A stretch of DNA of 20,430 nucleotides from NCBI GenBank assembly GCA_036399835.1, contig DASWMI010000135.1, positions 1 to 20,430 of the forward strand, read 5' to 3'. This document shows positions 1 to 7,211 of this stretch, piece by piece. This stretch comes from DASYML01 sp036399835 (GTDB lineage Bacteria > Acidobacteriota > Blastocatellia > Pyrinomonadales > Pyrinomonadaceae). Position numbers and translations under genes: made by a program. How positions within the stretch are numbered: position 1 is the stretch's first letter; each line of letters begins with the position of its first letter. A model generated the notes under the pieces. That model had not been told where the DNA came from and searched no databases. It was given only the letters and a program-made list of their open reading frames with translations.

Positions 1-6
1 AAGCAG

Positions 7-21
7 GATTCTGTGTAAGTG
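7..21. repeat. Left terminal inverted repeat of the IS256-like element
   Basis: The 15 bases are an exact reverse complement of 1303-1317. Similarity stops on both sides, which sets the element boundary to within a base or two. Confidence 0.9.
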
Positions 22-344
22 AGTGTGAGCTGAGTCCGCCCATCGGGACTCTTCCGTCGAAAAGAATCGCGAACTGGTTCATCGCGCCGCTCCAGTTCTT
101 GATCGGCATCCTCCATCTTTGGCTGATGTTCTTCAATCCCAGATATATCAGCTTGAAGACCGCCTCATCATTCGGGAACAAAGAGCGGTTCTTCGTCAGC
201 TTGCGCAACGTCATGTTCAGTGATTCTATTGTGTTAGTCGTATAAATCACCCGGCGGATTTCACTTGGGTAACTAAACATCGGTACCACGCGCGACCAAC
301 TGCCTCTCCATCTCTTTGAGATCACAGGATAGCTCTGCGTCCAT

Positions 345-370
345 CGCTCTTCAAACTCGCTCTTCAAACT
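345..370. repeat. 13-bp tandem duplication inside the transposase
   Basis: The unit CGCTCTTCAAACT occurs at 345-357 and again at 358-370, followed by a four-base partial copy at 371-374. Because 13 is not a multiple of three, the second copy shifts the transposase frame. Removing one unit restores the family sequence exactly. The CGCT microhomology flanking the unit is typical of slipped-strand replication. Confidence 0.92.
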
Positions 371-1302
371 CGCTGAGTTGATGCTCAGCCTCCGAAAGCG
401 TTGCTGCCTGAGAGATCGCCTTCAAGTCTTGAGCCGCTTCTTTGCGATCTCGATGCGAGACGTAAGAGAGTGAGTGCCGCACCAGATGCGCCATGCAGAG
501 CTGTACCTGTGTCTGCGCGAAGACGGCTTCGATAGCTTCAGGAAAGCCTTTGAGTCCATCCACGCAGGCGATGAGGATGTCCTGCACGCCTCTCGTCTTC
601 AGCTCCGTCACGATCTGCATCCAGAACTTCGCGCCTTCCGTCTCTGAAGCCCACATCCCTAAGACTTCTTTCAGACCAGAGAGGTTGACGCCGAAGGCCA
701 AGGAGATCGCTTTGTTGGAGACTCGGCCCTGGCTCTTCACTTTTACGTGGAGAGCGTCCAGGTAGAGGATCGGATAGACAGCATCCAAGGGCCGTGACTG
801 CCATGCTCGGACTTCCTCCAGGACAGCATCGGTGACGATCGAGATCAAAGAGGGTGAGACTTCGACGCCATAAATCTCTTCGAGATGCCCCTGAATCTCG
901 CGCTGCGTCATCCCGCGCGAGTACAAAGAGATGATCTTCTCATCGAGGCCGTCAAAGCGCGTCTGGTTCTTTTTGACGAGCTGTGGTTCAAACTCGGAGT
1001 TGCGGTCACGCGGGACGTCAATCTGGACTTGGCCGCGCTTGCCGCGCATGGTCTTCGGTGTGGTGCCGTTGCGGGAGTTGCCGGAGTTATCGCCGGCAGA
1101 GTCATGCTTCTCGTAACCGAGATGATGAGTCAACTCTCCATCAAGCGCACGTTCAACTAAAGCTTTGGTGAGTTGTTGAAGGAGGCCATCTTGACCAAGC
1201 AGGTCTTCCGGCTTCTAGTAATCTTTCAGAAGCTCATCGAGCAGTTCGGGTCTAATCGGTGGCATAATCTTGTTCTTTCGAGACTCAAAGGTTGATTATC
1301 GC

Positions 1303-1317
1303 CACTTACACAGAATC
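1303..1317. repeat. Right terminal inverted repeat of the IS256-like element
   Basis: This is the exact partner of the repeat at 7-21. It lies 38 bp upstream of the ancestral transposase start, as expected for the promoter-proximal end of an IS256 element. Confidence 0.9.
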
Positions 1318-1573
1318 TAAAAAGCCTTCCATTAGCCGGGGACAAGTGCAACCCGACTGGCGAACTTTCATAAACTTCGCAATTAGAGACTGTATCAGTT
1401 GACAACAGTGATCTAAATAGACTAATCAATGTACCTGGTGGTGGATAGCGCTTATCTCACTTAGAAGTTCTGCTTCTTACTAATGACGCTGTCTCTGATC
1501 GCCGACTTAAGACTTCGCAGTTGTAATCTCCTCTTCCCCTAGCCGTCTTCACTTAAATAGGAGAGAAGTCATC
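1318..1573. other. Intergenic region between the IS and the first kinase gene
   Basis: No convincing gene is seen on either strand in these 256 bases. The stretch holds a possible promoter (1399-1428) and a good ribosome binding site for the next gene, AGGAGAG at 1559-1565. A short ORF on the minus strand runs across the IS boundary and resembles no protein I know. Confidence 0.6.
1399..1428 (+). promoter_or_regulatory. Possible sigma-70-type promoter for the kinase/regulator pair
   Basis: A perfect -35 hexamer TTGACA (1399-1404) is followed after 18 bp by TAATCA (1423-1428), a poor -10 match. It lies about 145 bp upstream of the kinase start in an AT-rich stretch. The perfect -35 is the only strong part, so this is a weak prediction. 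Confidence 0.25.
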
Positions 1574-3847
1574 ATGTATAGCCTACCTTCTGATAGCAAT
1601 TCAGTCACCCTCACACAGTTATCCTCACCCGGCACGCCTACACTACTAGTGATCAATGACGTGGCTGACCAATTTGAACTCATGGCCTTAGTGCTTATGG
1701 GAGCTGGCTACGAGGTACGGACTACGACCAGCGCCCGGGAAGGTCTCGCTTTAGTAGAACAGAAGCGCCCTGACCTGATTATTAGTGATGTGTCCATGCC
1801 CGAGATGGACGGTATCGAGTTGTGCAGCAGGCTTCGCGCTAACTCTGACTTAGCCTTAACGCCTATTCTGTTAGTCAGCGCCGTGCGTAAGGATGAAGAG
1901 AGCGCCATAGCGGGCCTTAAGGCCGGGGCCGATGATTACTTGGAAGCGCCTTACAATCCGTTACTCCTGATCGCAAAGGTTGAACGTCTCCTTGCACGTT
2001 ACCCTACAGAGAAAGCATTAAAAGCCAGTCAGCAGCATCTACAGTTCATCACCGACACGCTGCCCTTATACATCGCACATTGCGATTCGGAAGGGCGATT
2101 CACTTTCGTTAACACCAAATATGCTGAGCGACTAGGGCTTAGGCGTGAAGACGCAGTCGGCAGGGCCATTGTAGAGGTTTTAGGGGGAGAAGCCTACGAA
2201 AGAATAGAGCCATACGTCAATATCGCCCTCGGCGGCCGACCCATAGAATTTGAAGTGGAGGTTCCGTACCAGCAAATCGGTAGTCGGTGGATGCATTGCG
2301 CCTATGTGCCGGAATTTGGCGTGGGGGGTGAGGTTAGAGGGTTTGTCGCCGTCATTACCGATATCACAGAGAGAAAACGTGCCGAAGAGGCCCTGAAAGA
2401 GAGCCAAGAGAGTTTAGCCAGGGCACAAGAGGTCGCCCACATTGGAAGCTGGGACTGGGATTTGCTGACCAACAGTGTACGCTGGTCTGATGAGATGTAT
2501 CGCATTTATGGGGTTACCAAAGAGGAGTTCAGGGGAAATTTCGAATCTGCCATGGATTTCACCCATCCAGATGATAAGGAGCTAATGATGCGAAATATAG
2601 GCGAGCTTCTTAGAGAGCATAAGTCTTATGACATGGACTACCGTATCGTTTTGCCGGACGGCTCAATCCGCGTAGCCCAAAGCAGAACTGATGTCTATTG
2701 CGACAAAGATGGGCGCCCCGTCAGGATGGTTGGCACCGTGCAAGACATAACGGGGCGCAAGCGCGCCGAGGAATCGCTACGGGAGAGTCAGGAACTCTTT
2801 CGCAGCGCCTTTGAGCACGCGGCAATCGGAATGGCGCTGGTCTCGCCCGATGGCCGCTGGTTGGAAGTCAACCACTCCTTGTGCGAGATTGTCGGCTACA
2901 CCGAGCACGAGTTTCTAGGTATGACATTTCAAGCCATCACGCACACTGACGACCTGCCTGCTAACCTTGATTATGTCAGCAAGGTACTGACCGGCGAGGC
3001 CCGCTCTTACCAGATGGAAAAACGATACCAGCACAAACTCGGACACTGGGTATGGGTGCTCCTGAGTGTGTCGTTGGTACGGGATGTCCAAGGCAATCCG
3101 CAATACTTCATCTATCAGATTCAGGACATCACGGAGCGCAAGCGGGCGGAAGAGCAGATTAAAAACTCCAACGAACAGTTGCGCGCCCTCTCCATGCGTC
3201 TGGAGGAGGCGCGCGAGGAAGAAGGCGTGCGCATCGCCCGCGAGCTCCACGACGAGTTAGGAGGGGCCATGACGGGCCTCAAATGGGACTTGCACAGCGT
3301 GTCCAGAATCCTCTCCAGTGGCAGCATAGATGGTGACACCAGAGCACGTCTACAAAACAAGCTCGGAACTATGGACGGGCTGATTGATTCCAGCATCGAA
3401 ACGGTGAGAAGAATCTCCTCGGAGCTGCGCCCGACGTTATTGGATGACCTCGGACTTACGGCGGCGGTTGAGTATCACGTCAAGGAGTTCCAGAAAAGGA
3501 CCGGAATAGAGTGTCATCTGCAACTGCGAGTTGATGATTCGCGTCTGCCGAAAGACTACTCCACTGCTATCTTCCGCATTCTCCAAGAGAGCCTGACCAA
3601 TGTCGCGCGCCACTCACGGGCGAAAAGGGTCAACATCCTGCTCGTAGACCGTGACGGCCAGATAATCCTTGAGTTGGAAGATAATGGTCAGGGCTTTTCG
3701 CGGGCCGGTCTTTCAGGGAAGAAATCAGTGGGGATAATGGGAATGCGTGAAAGGGCGCGGCAGCTTGGCGGAGAACTGGAGGTAACTAGCGCACCCGGAA
3801 AAGGCACGAAGGTTGCAATAGTTTTGCCAACCCCGAGCAGCATGTGA
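1574..3847 (+). CDS. REC-PAS-PAS-PAS-HisKA_3-HATPase sensor histidine kinase
   Basis: This is a soluble hybrid sensor kinase of the NarX/DesK (HisKA_3) type, 757 residues with no membrane segment. An N-terminal receiver domain covers about residues 22-142 with phospho-acceptor D72. Three PAS domains follow at about 154-268, 280-400 and 403-526, the first and third ending in DITERKRAE and the second in the variant DITGRKRAE. The HisKA_3 motif ARELHDELGGAMTGLKWDL places the phosphorylated His at H559. The HATPase part shows the N box (QESLTNVARHS, N676), the G1 box DNGQG (703-707) and GIMGMRER. The receiver is atypical: it has INDVAD where an acidic pair is usual, and EAPYNP where KPF is usual. 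The start is set by AGGAGAG eight bases upstream. The single-domain regulator 46 bp downstream is its likely output partner. The signal sensed is unknown; PAS domains suggest a cytoplasmic ligand or redox cue. Confidence 0.93.
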   Translation: MYSLPSDSNSVTLTQLSSPGTPTLLVINDVADQFELMALVLMGAGYEVRTTTSAREGLALVEQKRPDLIISDVSMPEMDGIELCSRLRANSDLALTPILLVSAVRKDEESAIAGLKAGADDYLEAPYNPLLLIAKVERLLARYPTEKALKASQQHLQFITDTLPLYIAHCDSEGRFTFVNTKYAERLGLRREDAVGRAIVEVLGGEAYERIEPYVNIALGGRPIEFEVEVPYQQIGSRWMHCAYVPEFGVGGEVRGFVAVITDITERKRAEEALKESQESLARAQEVAHIGSWDWDLLTNSVRWSDEMYRIYGVTKEEFRGNFESAMDFTHPDDKELMMRNIGELLREHKSYDMDYRIVLPDGSIRVAQSRTDVYCDKDGRPVRMVGTVQDITGRKRAEESLRESQELFRSAFEHAAIGMALVSPDGRWLEVNHSLCEIVGYTEHEFLGMTFQAITHTDDLPANLDYVSKVLTGEARSYQMEKRYQHKLGHWVWVLLSVSLVRDVQGNPQYFIYQIQDITERKRAEEQIKNSNEQLRALSMRLEEAREEEGVRIARELHDELGGAMTGLKWDLHSVSRILSSGSIDGDTRARLQNKLGTMDGLIDSSIETVRRISSELRPTLLDDLGLTAAVEYHVKEFQKRTGIECHLQLRVDDSRLPKDYSTAIFRILQESLTNVARHSRAKRVNILLVDRDGQIILELEDNGQGFSRAGLSGKKSVGIMGMRERARQLGGELEVTSAPGKGTKVAIVLPTPSSM

Positions 3848-3856
3848 GGGGTTTTT
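3829..3856 (+). terminator. Weak stem-loop with T-run at the kinase stop codon
   Basis: AACCCC (3829-3834) can pair with GGGGTT (3848-3853) around a 13-base loop that contains the stop codon, and the stem runs into TTTTT (3852-3856). The stem is short and the U-tract is only five bases, so it is at best an attenuator between the kinase and the regulator downstream. Confidence 0.3.
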
Positions 3857-3893
3857 AGTTCCATCATTCTACTGTCATAGGAAAAATTATTGC

Positions 3894-4274
3894 TTGAAAA
3901 CCATTCTGGTTGTGGACGACGCAAAGCTGTGGCGGGATCGGTTGAAAGAAATAATACTGGATGCAGGGTATAGTGTCTTGGAAGCGGACAGCGGCGAAGT
4001 CGCCGTTGATATGGTGCGAGAATCCAGGCCCGATTTGATTTTGCTCGACAATCGTATGCCTGGCATGGGAGGGCTGGAGGCAGCCCGCCAGATACGGGAC
4101 AGCGCGGGGTGTGAGACAGTGCCGATTATCATGCTCAGCAGCGAGGATTTGCCGGGTAGCTCCGAAGGCACATCAGTTCACGGCATCAACAGTTTCCTAG
4201 ACAAGAAAGACTTGCGAAATAATTTACTGGATTGTATAGATCATTATCTCAGCGATACGTACTATCTTACCTAG
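3894..4274 (+). CDS. Single-domain response regulator (CheY-like receiver)
   Basis: The product is 126 residues, the length of a stand-alone receiver with no output domain. The acidic pocket is in LVVDDAK, the phospho-acceptor is D52 in LILLDNRMPGMGG, the beta-4 Ser/Thr is in IIMLSSED, and the conserved Lys is in FLDKKDL (K104). The DKK form replaces the usual KPF and resembles NarL-type receivers. The start is a TTG codon, chosen because AGGAAA (3879-3884) lies nine bases upstream and beta-strand 1 begins immediately (KTILVVDD). It follows the HisKA_3 kinase by 46 bp on the same strand and is the likely acceptor of its phosphoryl group. Its stop TAG shares a CTAG palindrome with the stop of the convergent hybrid kinase. 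Confidence 0.92.
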   Translation: MKTILVVDDAKLWRDRLKEIILDAGYSVLEADSGEVAVDMVRESRPDLILLDNRMPGMGGLEAARQIRDSAGCETVPIIMLSSEDLPGSSEGTSVHGINSFLDKKDLRNNLLDCIDHYLSDTYYLT

Positions 4275-6598
4275 CCTTCCTGCCCGGCATGACGTTCAAG
4301 GGCTTCGCGCACCTTATGTAATAAAGCATCAGGCGTAAAAGGCTTCTGTATGAACTTGGCCTCATCTTCTAGCGCTCCGCGCCGCAGCACAGCGTCGGCC
4401 GTATATCCAGACATATAAACCACCTTTATTCGGGGTCGGATTTTCTCCAGTCTCTCAGCCAGTTGACGCCCTGACAACTCCGGCATGACCACATCGGTTA
4501 GAAGCAGGTCAATCTCTCCTTCGTGTTGCTCGCAGAGCAGAAGGGCCGCTCCGCCGTTCGGTGCCTCAAGCACAGTATACCCGCTCTCCTCAAGGATCTC
4601 CCGGGCAAGGTTACGCACCAATTCGTCGTCTTCAGCCAGCAGAATAGTCTCCGAGCCATGAGTGGATTGACTTCTGGCACCAGGACGCATGTATTCAGGA
4701 ATAACCTCGTCTACCCGGGGCAGGTAAATCTTGAAGGTAGTCCCTTCCCCAGGTTCGCTATAGACCCAGATACTGCCGCCGGACTGCTTGACGATGCCGT
4801 AGACGGTGGAAAGGCCGAGCCCGGTCCCCTTCCCATGCTCTTTAGTTGTGAAGAAGGGCTCGAAAATGCGGGCCTTCGTCTCGTTGTTCATACCCAGCCC
4901 TGTGTCGCTGACGGCAAGTAAGACGTATGGCCCTGATTCGACCGCGATATGGCGGCCCGCGTAATCTGCGTCAAGGTAGACGTTCTGTGTCTCGACGGTA
5001 AGATTGCCTCCCTCCGGCATAGCGTCGCGCGCATTGATGACCAGGTTCATCAGCACCTGCTCTATTTGGCTCGGGTCTGCCCTCACACTCCCGAGCGCGG
5101 GGTCGAGGATGGTCCGCAACCCAATGTCTTCGCCTATAAGTCGCGCCAGCATCTTCTCAGTGTCAGTGATTATTCTGTTCAGGTCCAACACTTTAGGCTG
5201 GAGAACCTGCCTGCGGCTAAAGGCAAGTAGTTGACGTGTTAGGGAGGTGGCGCGATCGGCTGCCTTACGGATTTCACCCAAATTATGGAAGATGGGATCT
5301 TCTTCCCGGAGCTTTCGCATGCTGAGATCCGTATAGCCGGTGATGGCCGTCAGCAGGTTGTTAAAGTCATGAGCCACGCCACCGGCGAGTTGTCCGACCG
5401 CCTCCATTTTCTGTGATTGCCGTAGCTGTTCTTCGATCTGTCGTAGAGCCTCCTCGCTCCGTTTGACCTCTGTTACGTCGCGCGCTACGCAGAACATCGT
5501 CTTGTCCTCTTCGGACCAGACGGCTGACCACATAATGTGGGCTTCCGAACCGTCCTTACGTATGTATCGGTTTTCAAAGTCGCGCATGGCGGTTCCCGAC
5601 ATGATCTCGGCGGCCGCTTGGTTCGTCTTCAGCCTATCATCAGGGAGAACCAATTCAATATACCTCTTACCTGATAACTCCTCCGGCTTGTACCCCCACA
5701 CTTTTTCGCAGGCTTTACTTACCCGTATAAATTTCCCATCCTCATCTATCGCACAGATTACGTCCAGAGAATTATCCATCACCTGTTGGTAGGCATGCGC
5801 GGTCGCCTCCAGTTGGCGTGCCATCTCCTCCTGAGCTTTTCCGGCTCGCTTACGCTCAGTAATATCGCGAGCGATGGCGGAGGCGCCGATTATCCTCCCG
5901 CCAAAATCCTTGATCGGAGAAATAGTGACCGAGACATCAACAAGGACCCCGTCCTTTCTCACTCGTATCGTTTCCAGTCGCTCAACCCTTTCTCCCTTCC
6001 TTAACCGCTCCAAAATCCCCGAAAGCTCAGCGTGTCGATCATGCGGGACGATAGTGTAAATGGGCTTTCCTATGATCTCTTGGGCCGTGTAGCCATACAT
6101 CCTCTCGGCGCTTTTGTTCCAACTGGTGATCGTACCTTCCAGTGTTTTTCCCAAGATTGCATCGTCCGAGCTTTGGACGATTTCGGCAAATTCCTGTAGC
6201 TTCCCTACCGTTCTATACCGCTCAACGGCGTAACGTATGGAGCGCTCCAGCAGTTGTGGGCCTATCTGTCCCTTTACAAGGTAGTCCATGGCCCCCGCCT
6301 TGGTGGCTTCAAGGTCTACCTGCCGGTCATCTTGGCCCGTCAGCAGAATCATCGGTATGTTACAGAGCCTACGCCTACATTCCCTGATGAGTTCCAGGCC
6401 GGTATGCTCTCCCAAAAGGTAATCAACCAGACAGACATTCGGTTTGAATGTATCTATAGCCTCAAGCCCAGCATCGAACGAACTCGCCCAGCGAAGGTCG
6501 AATGCACCACCTTCAATCTCTTGGAAGATTATGCGCGTGAGCAGATAATCGTCTTCATCGTCCTCGACGAGCAGGACCTTGACAGTTTCGCCTCTCAT
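4271..6598 (-). CDS. REC-PAS-PAS-HisKA-HATPase-REC hybrid histidine kinase
   Basis: This 775-residue soluble hybrid kinase has receivers at both ends. The first receiver (about 6-125) has D59 in VCLVDYLLGE and K109 in DYLVKGQI. Two PAS domains lie at about 135-252 and 268-383. HisKA carries H410 in GGVAHDFNNLLTAITGY. The ATPase part shows N522 (LVINARDAM), D565 (VSDTGLGM) and GKGTGLGLSTVYGIV. The C-terminal receiver (about 650-768) has D702 in LLTDVVMP and K752 in QKPF. All phosphotransfer residues needed for an intramolecular relay are present. Its ATG overlaps the stop of the upstream response regulator as ATGA, so translation is probably coupled. The closest relative in the window is the 1221-residue kinase at 15594-19259, which shares the PAS, kinase and receiver sequence. 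The stop overlaps the convergent regulator gene by four bases. Confidence 0.95.
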   Translation of the reverse strand: MRGETVKVLLVEDDEDDYLLTRIIFQEIEGGAFDLRWASSFDAGLEAIDTFKPNVCLVDYLLGEHTGLELIRECRRRLCNIPMILLTGQDDRQVDLEATKAGAMDYLVKGQIGPQLLERSIRYAVERYRTVGKLQEFAEIVQSSDDAILGKTLEGTITSWNKSAERMYGYTAQEIIGKPIYTIVPHDRHAELSGILERLRKGERVERLETIRVRKDGVLVDVSVTISPIKDFGGRIIGASAIARDITERKRAGKAQEEMARQLEATAHAYQQVMDNSLDVICAIDEDGKFIRVSKACEKVWGYKPEELSGKRYIELVLPDDRLKTNQAAAEIMSGTAMRDFENRYIRKDGSEAHIMWSAVWSEEDKTMFCVARDVTEVKRSEEALRQIEEQLRQSQKMEAVGQLAGGVAHDFNNLLTAITGYTDLSMRKLREEDPIFHNLGEIRKAADRATSLTRQLLAFSRRQVLQPKVLDLNRIITDTEKMLARLIGEDIGLRTILDPALGSVRADPSQIEQVLMNLVINARDAMPEGGNLTVETQNVYLDADYAGRHIAVESGPYVLLAVSDTGLGMNNETKARIFEPFFTTKEHGKGTGLGLSTVYGIVKQSGGSIWVYSEPGEGTTFKIYLPRVDEVIPEYMRPGARSQSTHGSETILLAEDDELVRNLAREILEESGYTVLEAPNGGAALLLCEQHEGEIDLLLTDVVMPELSGRQLAERLEKIRPRIKVVYMSGYTADAVLRRGALEDEAKFIQKPFTPDALLHKVREALERHAGQEG

Positions 6599-7059
6599 TT
6601 TCCCTTCTCTTCTTGTCGGGGAAGATCAACGATCTCGAACCAATATCGACTCAATCCTTTCATAACCTCGACAAACCCGCCGAAAGTGACCGGCTTGCTG
6701 ATGAAAGAGTTGGTGCCCGAATCATAGCTGCGGAGGATGTCATCCTCGCTTCCGATGTTGTAAGCACTACTACGAGAATCCGCCTTAATTTCCGGGTCCG
6801 CCTTTATCTCCCGCAAAGTCTCGCGTCCGTCCTTTTTTGGCATGTTTAAATCGAGCAGGTTTATGCCCGGCCAGGGTGCTTCCACAGGCGGCACGTATTT
6901 ACCTCTGCGATGCAGGTAGTCCCAAAGTTCCTCGCCGTTCGTTACACAATGTGTTTCGTTTAAGACTCGGCTCTCAGCCAGCGCCTCGAATGCCAGCACG
7001 CGATTTTCTTCGTCATCGTCGGCCAACAGAATGACGACAGGTGTACGCGGCTCTCTCAT
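6595..7059 (-). CDS. Rcp1-like response regulator with an out-of-frame beta-4 segment
   Basis: This is a 154-residue stand-alone receiver of the Rcp1 type, which usually pairs with PAS/phytochrome-like kinases. The acidic pocket LLADDDEEN, acceptor D70 in INLLDLNMPKKDG, and Lys122 in NSFISKPV are present. Residues 93-104 do not fit the family: the hydrophobic beta-4 strand and its Thr-Thr-Ser are replaced by ADSRSSAYNIGS. Reading the same bases (6783-6748) one base over gives RILVVVLTTSEA, exactly the family motif, after which EDDILRSYD returns in the original frame. So one extra base near 6784 and one missing base near 6747 compensate each other. The intact paralogue at the right window edge reads IPVVVLTTSSAEEDIYR here. 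The protein is probably misfolded or unphosphorylatable, unless these are sequencing errors. It has a strong Shine-Dalgarno AAGGAGGT at 7076-7069 and an ATGA overlap with the hybrid kinase. Confidence 0.85.
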   Translation of the reverse strand: MREPRTPVVILLADDDEENRVLAFEALAESRVLNETHCVTNGEELWDYLHRRGKYVPPVEAPWPGINLLDLNMPKKDGRETLREIKADPEIKADSRSSAYNIGSEDDILRSYDSGTNSFISKPVTFGGFVEVMKGLSRYWFEIVDLPRQEEKGK

Positions 7060-7211
7060 GCCGCCTCCACCTCCTTAGACTGTGAGTTGTCCGGCGTAGC
7101 AATTAACTAAAGGCAGTCGAGCGTAATCGCGAGTGAGAGCGATGTGGCCGGAGTTATAATAGTGTCAGAGCAGGCAGATGGTTGATTAAATACTGTATCG
7201 GAATCACCAAT

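Larger units (their letters stand above)
1..1265 (-). pseudogene. IS256-family transposase, broken by amber codon and 13-bp duplication
   Basis: The ancestral start is the ATG at 1265-1263, followed by the family N-terminus MPPIRPELLDELLKDY. Codon 17 (1217-1215) is TAG, where a CAG glutamine codon would continue into KPEDLLGQDGLLQQL. The open frame then runs to 351 with family motifs, including the first catalytic Asp in YLDALHVK and the second in CVDGLKGFPEAI. A 13-bp tandem duplication at 345-370 then shifts the frame into an immediate TGA at 353-351. Skipping one copy restores the frame through RRVIYTTNTIESLN (catalytic Glu codon at 226-224) and MPIKNWSGAMNQFAILF. The restored frame reads through the terminal repeat and off the window start, giving roughly 417 codons, close to the usual length of about 400. 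All three DDE residues survive; only the frame is lost. Confidence 0.93.
7..1317 (-). mobile_element. IS256-family insertion sequence, inactivated
   Basis: The element is bounded by perfect 15-bp terminal inverted repeats, GATTCTGTGTAAGTG at 7-21 and its reverse complement at 1303-1317, which enclose one transposase reading frame on the minus strand. The length of about 1.3 kb and a single DDE transposase fit the IS256 family. The transposase is broken twice, so the copy cannot move by itself, although its ends look intact and could be used by a transposase acting in trans. Only six bases of left flank are in the window, so the 8-9 bp target duplication expected for this family cannot be checked. 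Confidence 0.9.

Noticed and set aside
1..6. Target-site duplication of the insertion sequence
   Set aside because: Only six bases of left flank are available and they do not match the first bases after 1317 in a convincing register, so no duplication is claimed.
1527..1564. Anti-Shine-Dalgarno stem: TCTCCT (1527-1532) against AGGAGA (1559-1564)
   Set aside because: It is a 6-bp stem with a 26-base loop. Any pyrimidine-rich stretch near a strong ribosome binding site can make such a pairing, and nothing else supports regulation.
6254..6727. 157-codon open frame on the plus strand
   Set aside because: It spans the antisense of two minus-strand genes with clear receiver motifs and crosses their ATGA junction, so it is a shadow.
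7155..7160. TATAAT at 7155-7160 as a -10 box
   Set aside because: On the plus strand there is no downstream gene. On the minus strand the overlapping TATAAC has no -35 match at 16-18 bp.
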